Shown: positions 54,694-64,000 of the stretch, one piece after another | How positions within the stretch are numbered: position 1 is the first letter of the stretch | Layout of the letters: the number at the start of each line of letters is the position of its first letter | Source of the DNA: Gigaspora margarita | Lineage: Eukaryota; Glomeromycota; Glomeromycetes; Diversisporales; Gigasporaceae | Reading direction: 5' to 3' | DNA length: 64,000 nucleotides | Assembly: GCA_009809945.1 (NCBI GenBank) | Contig: WTPW01001078.1 | Location: 138,285-202,284, forward strand | Made by a program: the position numbers and the translations under genes | The notes under the pieces: model-generated | Told to the model about the DNA's origin: nothing | What the model saw: the letters and a program-made list of their open reading frames with translations, nothing else | The model's database searches: none

Positions 54694-57600
54694 AATGCCT
54701 CCACAAACAATATTAAAAATAGCAACATGGGATTAAATGAAAGAGGCAAACAAACAAATACATTCACTATCCTAAAGTCTCATAAACTTGATTTAATTTT
54801 TTTACAAAAAACTAATACTAGCAACGACAGTGCGGTAAATTTTTTAAAAATACAATAGATTTATGATTCCATATGGACAAACAAGACTGCCATCCTAGCA
54901 GGTAATAAAGATATTGAATTCAAAGACACCGACACACTTTTAGAAGAAAGAATAAACACTAAAAGCTTTCGATATAAAGGACAAAATTATTCAGTTACAA
55001 ACATCTATGCTCCTCCCGTATCAGCCGACAGGGTAACTTTCTTTAATTCGTGGACTCCAATCATAAGACCCGAGGCCATAAATATCATGGCAGAGGACTT
55101 TAATGTGAACATTGACCCAACTATTAACAGAATCAGCCAGTCACCACCACAGCACGACCCTTCGAGAAAATTACTGTTAGAATGGACACGTGACTTCATT
55201 AATGTAGCAGAAAACTCAAAAGAGAAACCATTCCTCACATACTATCAAAATACTCAAGGAGGGCGATCCATGGCTACTTGCATTGATTACATCTTTATAG
55301 AGGCAGGGTGGAACGAACTAATTGATAACGTAGCATTAAGATTTGGGAACTCTGGCCAACTCTTACTAGAATGCACGTTAAAAGTAGCCCCTAAGTCCCG
55401 TTCTTCCCAAAGCTGGAGGTTCGACAAAGATTGTCTAGAAAACACGAGAATAAAGGAAGAGGTTGACGCAGAATTAGAAGACAAGGAAGCTGCAGCAGAC
55501 TGGAATATGTGTAAACTAACTATATAGTCTATAATTAGAGTGTTCAGACGGCCTAAACCGCCAGAAAAAAAATCGAGATTTTGAACAACTCCCTAAGCAT
55601 GGTCTCAGTAGCCTTTTCACCAGCCATCTTTTGTTTTAGTCTAACTATTTTTTTCTTAGGGAGATAGAAGAACTACAAACACAAATTAATGTGGCGGCAG
55701 AACTGGTGTCTTAAAATTGGTGTAAAAGGTCAAAGGCCTGATGGATAGAAAAAAGGGAACATTCTACGAAATACTTCTATGCTCGATATAAATCTAAAAA
55801 AACTGCCAATTGCCTAGAAAGTATCAAAATCCCAGAATCTGACGAGCGGAGAGACACCCTCGACTACATTCGAGATTATTATGAAGAACTGTATAAATCA
55901 GAAGAGATATGCCAGGAGTCTTTCCAAACTATTACCTGTGACCTTCCTCAGGTGGACAATATGAACAACGTACTTTTAACCCGAAAAATCACTAAGGAAG
56001 AGATACAACAGACAATTTCCTCTCTGTCTAACAACAAGTCGCCCGGTACCAGAGTTGGCAATGGAGCCAATGGAGCTCAATGGTTGTGCGAATGGAGCTC
56101 AAAAAACTAGTATCCATTGGCTCCATTCAGAGCTCTATTGGCTCCATTGGCAGCTCTATTGGGCTCCATTGAGCTCCATTGCCAACCCTGCATGGCAGGG
56201 ACGGGCTAACCTATGAATTTTATAAAATCTTCGAGGACAAATTAATTCCAATCCTGAAAGAAGTCTTTAACGAGGTCCTTTCAAAGGGCAAAATGCCATC
56301 ATCATGGCATAAAAATATGATAATTTTGATTCCCAAAAAGGAAAAAAATCTTGAGGAGATTGGTAGCTGGCGCCCTATTTCGTTGGTTAATGCTGACGCA
56401 AAAATCTTCATGAAAATAATGGAGAGCAGATTAAATGTGATTTGTAAAGATATAATTGCAACACACCAACAGGGATTTATAACAGGAAGGCTGATCTTGG
56501 ATGTGGTTTTGGATATCCTAGCGACATTAAGATCTCATAGATAATCCTCTGATCAATATTGGCTTTTACTAATCGATTAGGCAAAAGCTTTTGATAGGGT
56601 TAATCATGACTATCTCAAGGGAGTTCTTAGGAAAATGAATTTCCACAAACACTTCATTGGAATTGTTAACAACCTGTTCGCAAACCAAGCAAAAGGACCC
56701 TTTGTCCCCCTTGCTGTACATAATCGCCTTTGAACCTCTTTTGACACAAATTAAGAAAAAAATCATAGGGTTACCATTAGGGAATTCCTTTTTCAAAATA
56801 GCAGCCTATGCAGATGATCTTTCGATCGGTCTGAGTACCAGGTTAGATTGGAGCAACCTGAGCAAACTACTGAAACTATATGAAGTAGCCTTGAATATGA
56901 GGATTAATAAGAGGAAGTCTAAGGCAATACCTCTTACAGCAACCGCAGAAAGAACTGATCTTGTTGAAATAAAGGAATACATGCAGGTAAAGGAGGAAGA
57001 AACTTTTAACGTTTTGGGTTATGAGATTAAAAGAAACGGGTTCCTGGAAAAGAACTACTGGACGGAAAAAATAGAGAAAATAAAAACTCTCATTGAAAAG
57101 TTCAGTAAAAGGAATTTATCATTTAAAGGAAAAATATTAGTAGCTAAAACTTTAGTGCTCTCGCGAATATGGTACGTGGCATATCTATGCCCTCCAACAA
57201 GGAAACAAATCAGAGTTATCGATAATCTAATATCAAATTGGATAAAGTATAAGTCAAAAATGTTACCAAAATTTTTGACTTTCCAAAAGGATTATGAGGA
57301 GCATGGGCTAGAGGCTCCTTGTACGAGGAACCTCTTGGATGCCAGGTTGGTCTCAGTATGGATAAGGTTAATCTCAGGTAATACGGTCTGGATCTATGCA
57401 CAAAGGGAAGCCATCATGAAGATTATAAAAACCAAACGAAACATAAGCCCCTCTAAGCACTAGGAACGGTTCCTATAGTACTGAAAGCATGGCCAGCAGA
57501 ATGGAAGCTGTATGTTAAGGCCTGGCGCAAGGTAAAAGGAAAAATTCTGGCGACAAGCAGCTGGCCTTGGGAAGAATCGATGGTTAAAGTAGGCGAATGG

Positions 57601-58122
57601 AGAGGGACGCAAATCACAACCAAGAACTGCATGAAAATATTACGCAGGAAATCTCCAGGAATCGAGGTAGGCACGGATCAAACGAAGTCACGTCCCCCAG
57701 ACTGGATAGTCCAGAAACAAGTTATGAACAATAAAGTGGATATCATGTGGCGTTTGTTTCACAGAGTTCTGCCTTTGGGTTACAGACTACGACATATTGT
57801 GAAAAAAGAAAAAGGTGAATGCCCCTGGTGCGAAGGGGAGATACAAAGAATCGAACACTTTAGCTACGGATGTCATGTGAGTAAAAATATCTGGGAAACC
57901 ACATACAAATATCTGGAAAGGGCAAATATAGAGCCTCCCCCTGGGAGAATGGAAGATATTTTCATAGCAGAAAACATTGAAAAGATAAAGGACAGAAAAG
58001 CCACTATATGGCTGCACACGGTAGTTATATACGAGTTATGGTACTTATACACAACCTTCCGATGGGGCAAGGAACTCCTATCCCCTGACGTAGCGAAGAG
58101 ACGTATGGAAGCATGCCTTTGA
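54694..58122 (+). pseudogene. LINE-C ORF2: APE endonuclease, reverse transcriptase, zf-RVT
   Basis: Starts 28 nt after the ORF1 stop. Endonuclease (54694-55400): KIATW then a shift to GLNERGKQTN; LDLIFLQKTN has Lys where the catalytic Glu of L-Q-E-T is expected; MAEDFNVNI keeps the Asp; ATCIDYIFIEA is intact; the final S-D-H reads S-G-Q. The nuclease is therefore dead. RT (about 55980-57450): SPG interrupted by a MITE, DGLTYEFYK, MPSSWHKNMIILIPKKEKN, SWRPISLVNADAKIFMKI, QQGFITGRLI, LLID-stop-AKAFDRVNHDYL, a deletion of roughly 60 nt before DPLSPLLYIIAFEPLLTQI, AAYADDLSIG with the catalytic pair, and EETFNVLGYEIKRNG. The C-terminus has WRLFHRVLPLGYRLRHIVKK and CPWC...HFSYGC, the zf-RVT zinc finger. 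Further stops lie at 55527 and 57463. Confidence 0.88.
56050..56190. mobile_element. 141-bp palindromic MITE inside LINE-C RT
   Basis: Ends CAGAGTTGGCAATGGAGC and GCTCCATTGCCAACCCTG are inverted with one mismatch. The interior alternates GGAGC(T/C)(A/C)ATGG and CCATTG(A/G)GCTCC words, giving multiple nested hairpins. It splits the RT block S-P-G-x-D-G-L. CAG-type ends suggest hAT; the flanks (CCGGTAC / CATGGCAG) no longer match exactly, so the duplication is eroded or disputed. Confidence 0.75.
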
Positions 58123-58430
58123 AAAGAAATCAAAGTACTTCACACAGGGCTGGAAAAAAGATCTGCTAAGGAGAAGGTGGTATTTCGCTGCATAAAAAAG
58201 TTAGGAAGAGATTGGGACTGATAAATCTAGGCTTAACAAAAAAGGAGGGCTTAGATAGTTAAATAGATAAAAACCAAGAGGTAGATAAGGTTGTACATAA
58301 ATTTAACCCAAAAGATTCCTGTAATTGACAAATAGGGTCCGAATAGGACGACAAAGTTTTGTAAATAGTATTTAATAAAGTTGCGCTAACTGCGCCCGCC
58401 TGACATTATACCGGGAGGTTAAAATAAAAA
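58123..58430 (+). other. LINE-C 3' UTR and 3' terminal hairpin with A-rich tail
   Basis: After the ORF2 stop comes a 3' UTR, then AATAAAGTTGCGCTAACTGC, a hairpin GCCCGCCTGACATTATACCG GG-type stem (CCCG at 58395-58398, CGGG at 58412-58415) and an A-rich tail from 58421. LINE-D has the same order AATAAA, TGCGCC.. CTGCGCCC, hairpin, poly(A), implying a conserved RT-recognition end. Confidence 0.7.
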
Positions 58431-59021
58431 AAAAAGTTTCAAAAAAAAAAATAAATATATAAAATAGTTCATCGAATTGATTTTACATATTTTTTTTATT
58501 GAAACTGATCTAAAAGTTTTGCGAAGATTTTTTTTTCATAGTTGCAACAAATATAAATATTGGAATTGTTGCTCGATATTTAAAAAGAAAAAAAAATAAT
58601 GTTGGAATAATTAAGATAAAGTTTTCGAACAAGTGAAAATAATAGTGACATAAAATATTTTAATTATTATTAAATAGAGATACATGGGTTGTTACATAAG
58701 ACCCATATGATAACTACAATTAAACCTGTGTATAATTAATTATACTCAGATATCCATACAATAGTTATAATATATTGATACAAACCTTGTTCGCTATATG
58801 AATCAGATTAGAGATAGCTACAGTACTTCAAAATGCTGTATTATATCAAGAAGAACAGAGCATCTAGTTATATATGTTTTTCAGGAGCTAAGTCCAGTAA
58901 CCTTCTATTTCAGCCCAGCCCAATACTTAAATTATTGTAAGAACCAATTGGTTCTCAGATGGCATATTAATAAGCTAAGGTATGTGTTTCATGTGCTTTT
59001 CTGTATGAAATTCGAATATAT
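58431..59021. other. AT-rich spacer between convergent LINE tails
   Basis: No gene, TIR or target duplication resolved. Homopolymer A/T runs near 58430-58455 and 58525-58535. The open frame at 58798-59139 runs into the LINE-D tail and is not supported. Confidence 0.5.
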
Positions 59022-59199
59022 CTATTTTTTTTTTTTTTTTTTAAACCAGGATAAGTCAATGCCTTCCTGGGCGCAGAGTGGCGCACTTTTTATTATAAAT
59101 TTATGTGTATTACATTATAATTCTATACTCCTAAAGTAATTAAGCTAAATATATGTGCTGACTTCTATCACTTAATGCATCTAAACCTATTTATCTTAC
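59022..59199 (-). other. LINE-D 3' UTR, terminal hairpin and poly(A)
   Basis: On minus: AATAAAAAGTGCGCCACTCT, GCGCCCAGGAAGGCATTGAC, TTATCCTGGTTT, then about 19 A (T run at 59022-59042). CCAGGA and TCCTGG (59065-59070 and 59046-59051) form the stem. The layout parallels the LINE-C tail although stem sequences differ by compensating changes. Confidence 0.75.
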
Positions 59200-62100
59200 T
59201 TCTCAAGTTGTCTCCAACCCTGCTTTGTAAGTTCTTTATTTCCCTATTCAACCATGTTTTTGTTCGAAGTATTGTCACTTCAAATAGCAAAGGTTCTTTA
59301 CCCATTTATAGGAGGTATATGTACACCAAAGTTCGTAAATAACTGTTGTGTTCAACCAAATAATGGCTTCCTCATCCCTTTTTTCTATTTTGTGCGTAGG
59401 TAAGAAAATTTCTTCTATTTTCAAGGGTGGGCATATTCCATCTATTTGTATATGATCATAGGCTACTAGCTATAGCTCTTTACTGATTGCGCATTCTATC
59501 GCAAAATGCTCTATGCTCTGTCTTTCTTCTGCACACCATGGGCAGTCTCCACTCTCATCCTCGCCTATATATCTAAGTCTATATCCAAGTGGGAGAGCTT
59601 TGTGATATAATCTCCAGATTATATCTTTTCTATTGTTGAGTATTTTCTTTTGGTGCAGGCAGAGTAAATTCCTACAAGTTGGTTCTATTTCTTTCCTATG
59701 CATCTCCTTTGCTTCTCTCAGCATTTTAACTATTCTCTTAACTGTGATTTGTGTGCCTGTCCACTGTCCTATTTGTACTTTGAGTCCCCCCACGGCCAGA
59801 CTGAATTTGCAAGGATTTTGCTAGCTACTTTTCTCCAAGCTTTTAAATAAGCCTTCTACTCGTTCAGCCATGTTTTTAACTTTATAGGATTTTCGTTTAG
59901 TGCTATGACCACATTTATATATCTTTTGGTTTTTAATGTTTTAGATATAATGCTCCTTTGGAATAATGCCCATAAATTATTGGAGGTTATGAGACTTTTC
60001 CATACTGTAACCAATCTAGCATCTAGTAGGTTATTTATTATGGGCACTTGTAGCCCGAAGTCATTATATGATTTTTGGAATGTGGAATATTTTGGTAGTA
60101 GTCTGGATTTCTGTTTTATCCAAAAAGTGATGCTATCATTAATTTCCAGGATTTGCTTTCTATTGGGTGGCAGATGTACGCTGCATACCAGATTTGTGAA
60201 AGAACTAGAGAGTTCACCATCAGAATTTTCCCTCTCATGAACAAGTTTCTACCATTATATTGTTCAATTAGTTTTTTTATCTTAGTTATGCAGTTTGGCC
60301 AGAAATTTTTTTCTACTGAGCCATCTCTGGTTACTTTATACCCCAAGATGGTGAGTTTTTCTTCTTCTGTAGCCTTATTGTAATTTTCTTTATTCCTTAA
60401 TTTAGCTCTTTCAGCTATTTGTGTCAGGGGAATTAATTTCATTTTCTTTTTATTAATTTTGGCATTAGAGGCTTTTTCGTACATGCTGAGAATCTTTTGG
60501 AGCTCCTTCCAGTCTGAACATGAACCGATTCTAACTGAAAGATCATCTGCATATGCTGCCACCTTGAACGAGGGATGCCTTTAATGTTTTTTCGTATTTG
60601 TCTTAGCAGAGTTCGAACGCAATTATATATAATAATGGTGAAAGAGGGTTCCCTTTACGCACCTCCTTTCCACTCTAAATGCTTCAGATATGTCATTTTT
60701 GCCTAGGATATGAGCCTCCTGATTCATGAAAAGATTGGCTATAATTTTAATAAAGCCATTGTCGAAGTTCATCTTTTTAAGCACCACTTGTAAATAGTTG
60801 TGGTTGACCCTGTTAAAAGCTTTCGCTTGATCGATTAGTAACATCCACCCTTGATCTGTGGCCTGCCTTTTCTGTCTGAGGGTTATAATGATGTCTAGCG
60901 TGGCATCTGTAATCTGCCTTCCTTTAATAAATCCCTGTTGATAGCCAGTTATAATCTTGTCGCAGATGAAGTTGAGCCTATTAGCCAATATTTTCATGAA
61001 TATTTTGATATCGCTGTTAACTAGTGATATCGGTTTCCAGCTGCTGAGTTCCTCTAAATTCTCTTCATTTTTTGGGATCAGTATTAAAAGGTTTTTATGC
61101 CATGACAAGGGCATCTCGCCTGTTTTCATGACCTTGTTAAATATTGTTTTTAAGACTAGCGTGATCATGTTGATAAGCAGCTTATAGAACTCATGTATTA
61201 AACTATCAGAGCCAGGAGATTTGTTGCATGCAAGTGATTGAATCGTGTCTTTTATTTCCTCTTCGCTAATCTCCTTTATTAAACTAGCATTCCATGTTTG
61301 ATAAACTTGAGGCAGGTCTTTGGTGATGTCCATGATTGCATTATCATTTGGGGCTTCTGACTTATACAGGGTTTCATAGAAGGTTTTAATATAGTGTAGT
61401 GGGTTGTTGCTTAATTCTGAGTCTGCAGGAATTTTAATTTTGTCTTGACAACATGACATTGTTCTAGCTTTGAATCTGGCATAGAAGTATTTAGTTGAAT
61501 GTTCTCTCTTTTCGATCTAGCAAGCTTTTGATCTCTTACGCCAGGTTTCTGAGAGTTGTTCTAGTTCTTTCCTCAGGGTTGTTTGCAGTTCTTCAATTTT
61601 TTGTAGTATATTGTCCTTGCTGCTATCTCTGGCTGCAGTCTTTTTTAGTTTTGTTAATTTCAATTTAATTGTGCGATTTTCCCTTCCGATGCCTTAGGCT
61701 TTTTGAATGCCCTTATTATTGACTGAATTTTTAGTTTGCACAAATTCCAATCCTCTGGGGTTTCTCTATCTTCTAATTCTTCTGTCACTTCTTTCACCAG
61801 TAAGGTGTTCTTTAGGCATTTATCATCGAACCTCTATCACACTCCCTAATTGTATGATTTAGATAAACGTAGTGAACATTCTAATAGCATATGATATGAA
61901 TTGCCCTATCGTAAAGTCATGCATTTAATCATGTAGCTGTATTCTGCCTCTATGAATATGTAGTCTATACAAGTAACCATACTTCTTCCCATTTGGGTGT
62001 TCTGAAAATAGGTGAGGAAAGGGAATTCCCCTGCTATTTCTGAGGCATCTATGAAGTCCTTAGTTAATTCACGTAGTTGCGATCTAGATGTGTCATTTTG

Positions 62101-62765
62101 GAATGTTGATTGGCTAATACGGTTCACCTCTGGGTTTATATTAGTGTTGAAGTCCCTAGCTAAAATGTTGATAACTCCTTTTTTAACGAAGGGTCTAATT
62201 ATCAAAGAATTTTGTTCTGTCTAGTATGTTGGAGGGTGCGTAGAAGTTAACTATATGATATTCTTGATCTTTGTGGCTGAACTCCACCTCTATAACTCTT
62301 CCGTCTGCAGATTTTATAATGTTGTTGAGCTTTATGTTATTGTTCCCTGCGAGTATAACGCATCTGTTTGTTCAAACTGAGTTGTAATCAGTGTTTAAAA
62401 TCTACATGTGGAATCTGCAGAATGCAGATTGAAAATAAATTCCGCAAGCAAAAATTTTTAGAAATTTGCGGATTTTATTATGTGTTGTGCATGTTGCTCA
62501 TAATTTTTTGATTTTTTTATTATGTTTGCAAGAATTGCTAAGTTTTTCCACATATTAAAATAAAATTGAATTTTAAATACTGGTTGTAACCTCATTGAAA
62601 TTTAATTCAATCTATTGAGTTTTCATTGTTCAGATTGGTTTCTTGCAATACGATAATATCTAATCTATATGATTTCAGTAATGTTATAGTATTCATCTGT
62701 TTGCCTCTGCTGTTTAACCCTTTCACATTTAATGAAGCTATTTTTATATTTATGTCATGAGGCAT
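59200..62765 (-). pseudogene. LINE-D ORF2: APE endonuclease, reverse transcriptase, zf-RVT
   Basis: Read on minus, starting MPHDINIKIASLNVKGLNSR at 62765, 26 nt after the ORF1 stop. Endonuclease: LDIIVLQETN has the catalytic Glu; a MITE interrupts at 62381-62590; LARDFNTNINPEVNRIS (62170-62110) keeps the Asp; VTCIDYIFIEA is intact; GNSYHMLLECSL retains a His where LINE-C lost it. RT: LSWHKNLLILIPKNEENLEE, SWKPISLVNSDIKIFMKI, QQGFIKGRQITDATLDI, LLIDQAKAFNRVNHNYL (intact where LINE-C has a stop), then a one-base shift at about 60662 turning G-V-R-K-G-N-P-L-S-P into RRCVKGTLF. AAYADDLSV (60560) and EKLTILGYKVTRDG follow. The C-terminus has WRLYHKALPLGYRLRYIGED and CPWC...HFAIEC (zf-RVT). Less decayed than LINE-C in the RT core, still inactive. 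Confidence 0.88.
62381..62590. mobile_element. hAT-type MITE inside LINE-D endonuclease
   Basis: Body 62389-62582 (194 bp), ends CAGTGTTTAAAATC and GAATTTTAAATACTG (inverted with one or two mismatches), flanked by GTTGTAAT and GTTGTAAC (62381-62388, 62583-62590), an 8-bp duplication with one change. The interior has AATCTGCAGAATGCAGATT and AATTTGCGGATTTT hairpin words. It splits ORF2 just after L-Q-E-T-N. Confidence 0.85.
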
Positions 62766-62791
62766 ATTACGCAATAGGTTAGATGGCCCAA

Positions 62792-64000
62792 TTAATGTTT
62801 GGGGTCGACTCCTTCCCCCTTACTGGTATAAGGGGCAGGTCTTGAGTTTTTCTTTTTATCCAACTTGCTAATGGTTGATTTCCTTTTTCTGTTTTTGTGA
62901 TGTTGCACTAAAGTGAAAGCATTCGTCTCCTCTGCCCCACCCCTTGGGGAATTATATCAGGTGCCATGTTAGCTTGCAATGGGTCATCTGCAGCAGGAGG
63001 ATCTGCTGCAGGTCTCGCCTTGTCATACAAAGTTGATAGCTCGTCTACCGGACCCGTGATAGGGCGTTGGGGTGTGGCAAGTTTCTTCGTATCATTTAAT
63101 TCTTTGGTAGAAGTATTGGAGGTTTCATCCACTTGAATTTCATTATTTTTTTCCTTACTCTCATTCTGGTCAGAGTAGAATTCTGTAGTGTCAAAGATTT
63201 CCATAGGATTTTCCAAGAGGGGTGATCCTCCTGCTCCTCATTTTCCTTAGGTGATTCAAGAGTAGAAACATTCCATTCTCTTCTGGCTCCCTCTCTGTTC
63301 TCAATTGAGGTCCTGAGCTATTGACAATTCTTTTTGATATGTCTTTCTTTTTTGCAAAAGTAGCATACTTTAGGTGCTGATCTCCATTCCGTAGTAATTT
63401 TATTATTCCAGATGTGTGTGAATCTGGAAATTCTTTCCTCTAAAGAAGAGTCGTGGTAGTGTCAAAAACAACTATCCATTGGTCAGATAAAAATAGTGTG
63501 CAATCAATAAAGGTCTGATTGATGATACATTGTCTATATTCTCAAATGCATCCCGTAGTGCATCAGAGATCTCGTCTTTGTCCCCAAGTGGGACATTTCT
63601 GCATTTTATTGAGTGGTATAATTTTCTAGCATCAGTAGGGATATATCCAAAATAGGTCCTTCCCTTGATCATTAAGCCCTTTGTAGCATATTTTTTCATC
63701 ATTTCCTTGTTTTTAAAAGTGATTTCGATGTGTGAGCGTTTGTCTTTATTGAAATGTTGTTTTGCTGCATTAATATCATAGCCAGCTGTCTTGAAAAGAT
63801 CTTCCATGATTTCGTTAAAAGAGCATTATAAGCTGCTAGTCGCAATAATTAGAGCATTGTCATTTTTGGTTTTGATTATGTTATGGGGTGAGTAGGTAGA
63901 GAAGGTAGTTCTTCCTCTCTTCATTTTAGGGAATAATGAGGCCCAAGTTCTTTTTGAAACTGCAAATTGATCATTTTCTGTATATGGGTTCCCTGTTGTT
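62792..64000 (-). pseudogene. LINE-D ORF1 (partial, runs off the window)
   Basis: Same ORF1 family as LINE-A and LINE-C. From the window edge inward: ASLFPKMKRGRTTFSTYS, FNEIMEDLFKTAGYDINAAK, HSIKCRNVPLGDKDEISDAL, a shift near 63465, DQWIVVFDTT-like text, and the knuckle CYFCKKERHIKKNC (63319-63372; Gly of the knuckle changed to Arg). A Pro/Ala-rich tail (63216-62908, PAADPPAADDPLQANMAPDI) and FTLVQHHKNRKRKS ... PYTSKGEGVDPKH lead to the stop at 62792. The 5' end lies beyond the right edge. Stops and shifts, for example near 63440 and 63220, make it a pseudogene. Confidence 0.82.

Noticed and set aside
58798..59139. 113-codon plus frame
   Set aside because: Runs through a T19 tract that is the poly(A) tail of LINE-D on minus and into its 3' UTR; no domain.

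Overview
The window is AT-rich eukaryotic DNA that is almost entirely repetitive, with one convincing host gene. The short GT-AG introns, the bZIP factor with a fungal-type basic region, and the mix of decayed Plavaka/tnp2-like, hAT-like and probable MULE transposases, several non-LTR retrotransposons and many foldback elements all suggest a fungus. The best fit is a repeat-rich compartment of an arbuscular mycorrhizal fungus (Glomeromycotina). Genus cannot be fixed from the sequence. Short N runs (about 20922-20980 and 51620-51669) show that this is a draft assembly.

Layout. 1-7471: no intact gene; T-rich low complexity, a 29-bp minisatellite, a long hairpin, a hAT-type MITE with an exact 8-bp target duplication and a PIF/Harbinger-like MITE. 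7472-9127 (minus): the bZIP gene, two exons, 522 aa. 9128-16500: gene-free, holding foldback elements, MITEs and a ~52-bp minisatellite. 16537-19243 (minus): two decayed genes, one with SWIM-like zinc-finger signs. 19290-32190: minisatellites, large composite TIR elements, telomere-like TTAGGG-type repeats, a TIR element carrying a fragment of a Lon-type protease gene, a poly(A)-tailed insertion with a 24-bp target duplication, and a decayed Ser/Pro/Thr-rich gene. 32191-36282 (plus): decayed Plavaka/tnp2-like and hAT-like transposases in tandem.

36365-64000 is dominated by non-LTR retrotransposons. An ORF1 remnant (minus, 37816-39193) is cut by a foldback element. A divergent LINE (plus, ~40612-50270) has been interrupted by a hAT-like element, a tRNA-headed SINE and a small AT-rich insertion, each with a target duplication. 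An RNase H/zinc-motif fragment of another LINE lies on minus (50981-52230). Two related LINEs face each other tail to tail: LINE-C (plus, 52970-58430) and LINE-D (minus, from beyond 64000 to 59022). They share ORF1 and ORF2 architecture, a 26-28 nt gap between ORFs and a GC-rich 3' hairpin before poly(A). Both carry frameshifts and stops; LINE-C has also lost catalytic endonuclease residues.

Nothing here forms an operon or a defence system. The main interest is the nested insertion history, the captured Lon fragment, the SINE/LINE tail biology and the MITE families that probably depended on transposases now decayed. All family assignments rest on motifs read by eye, without database searches.
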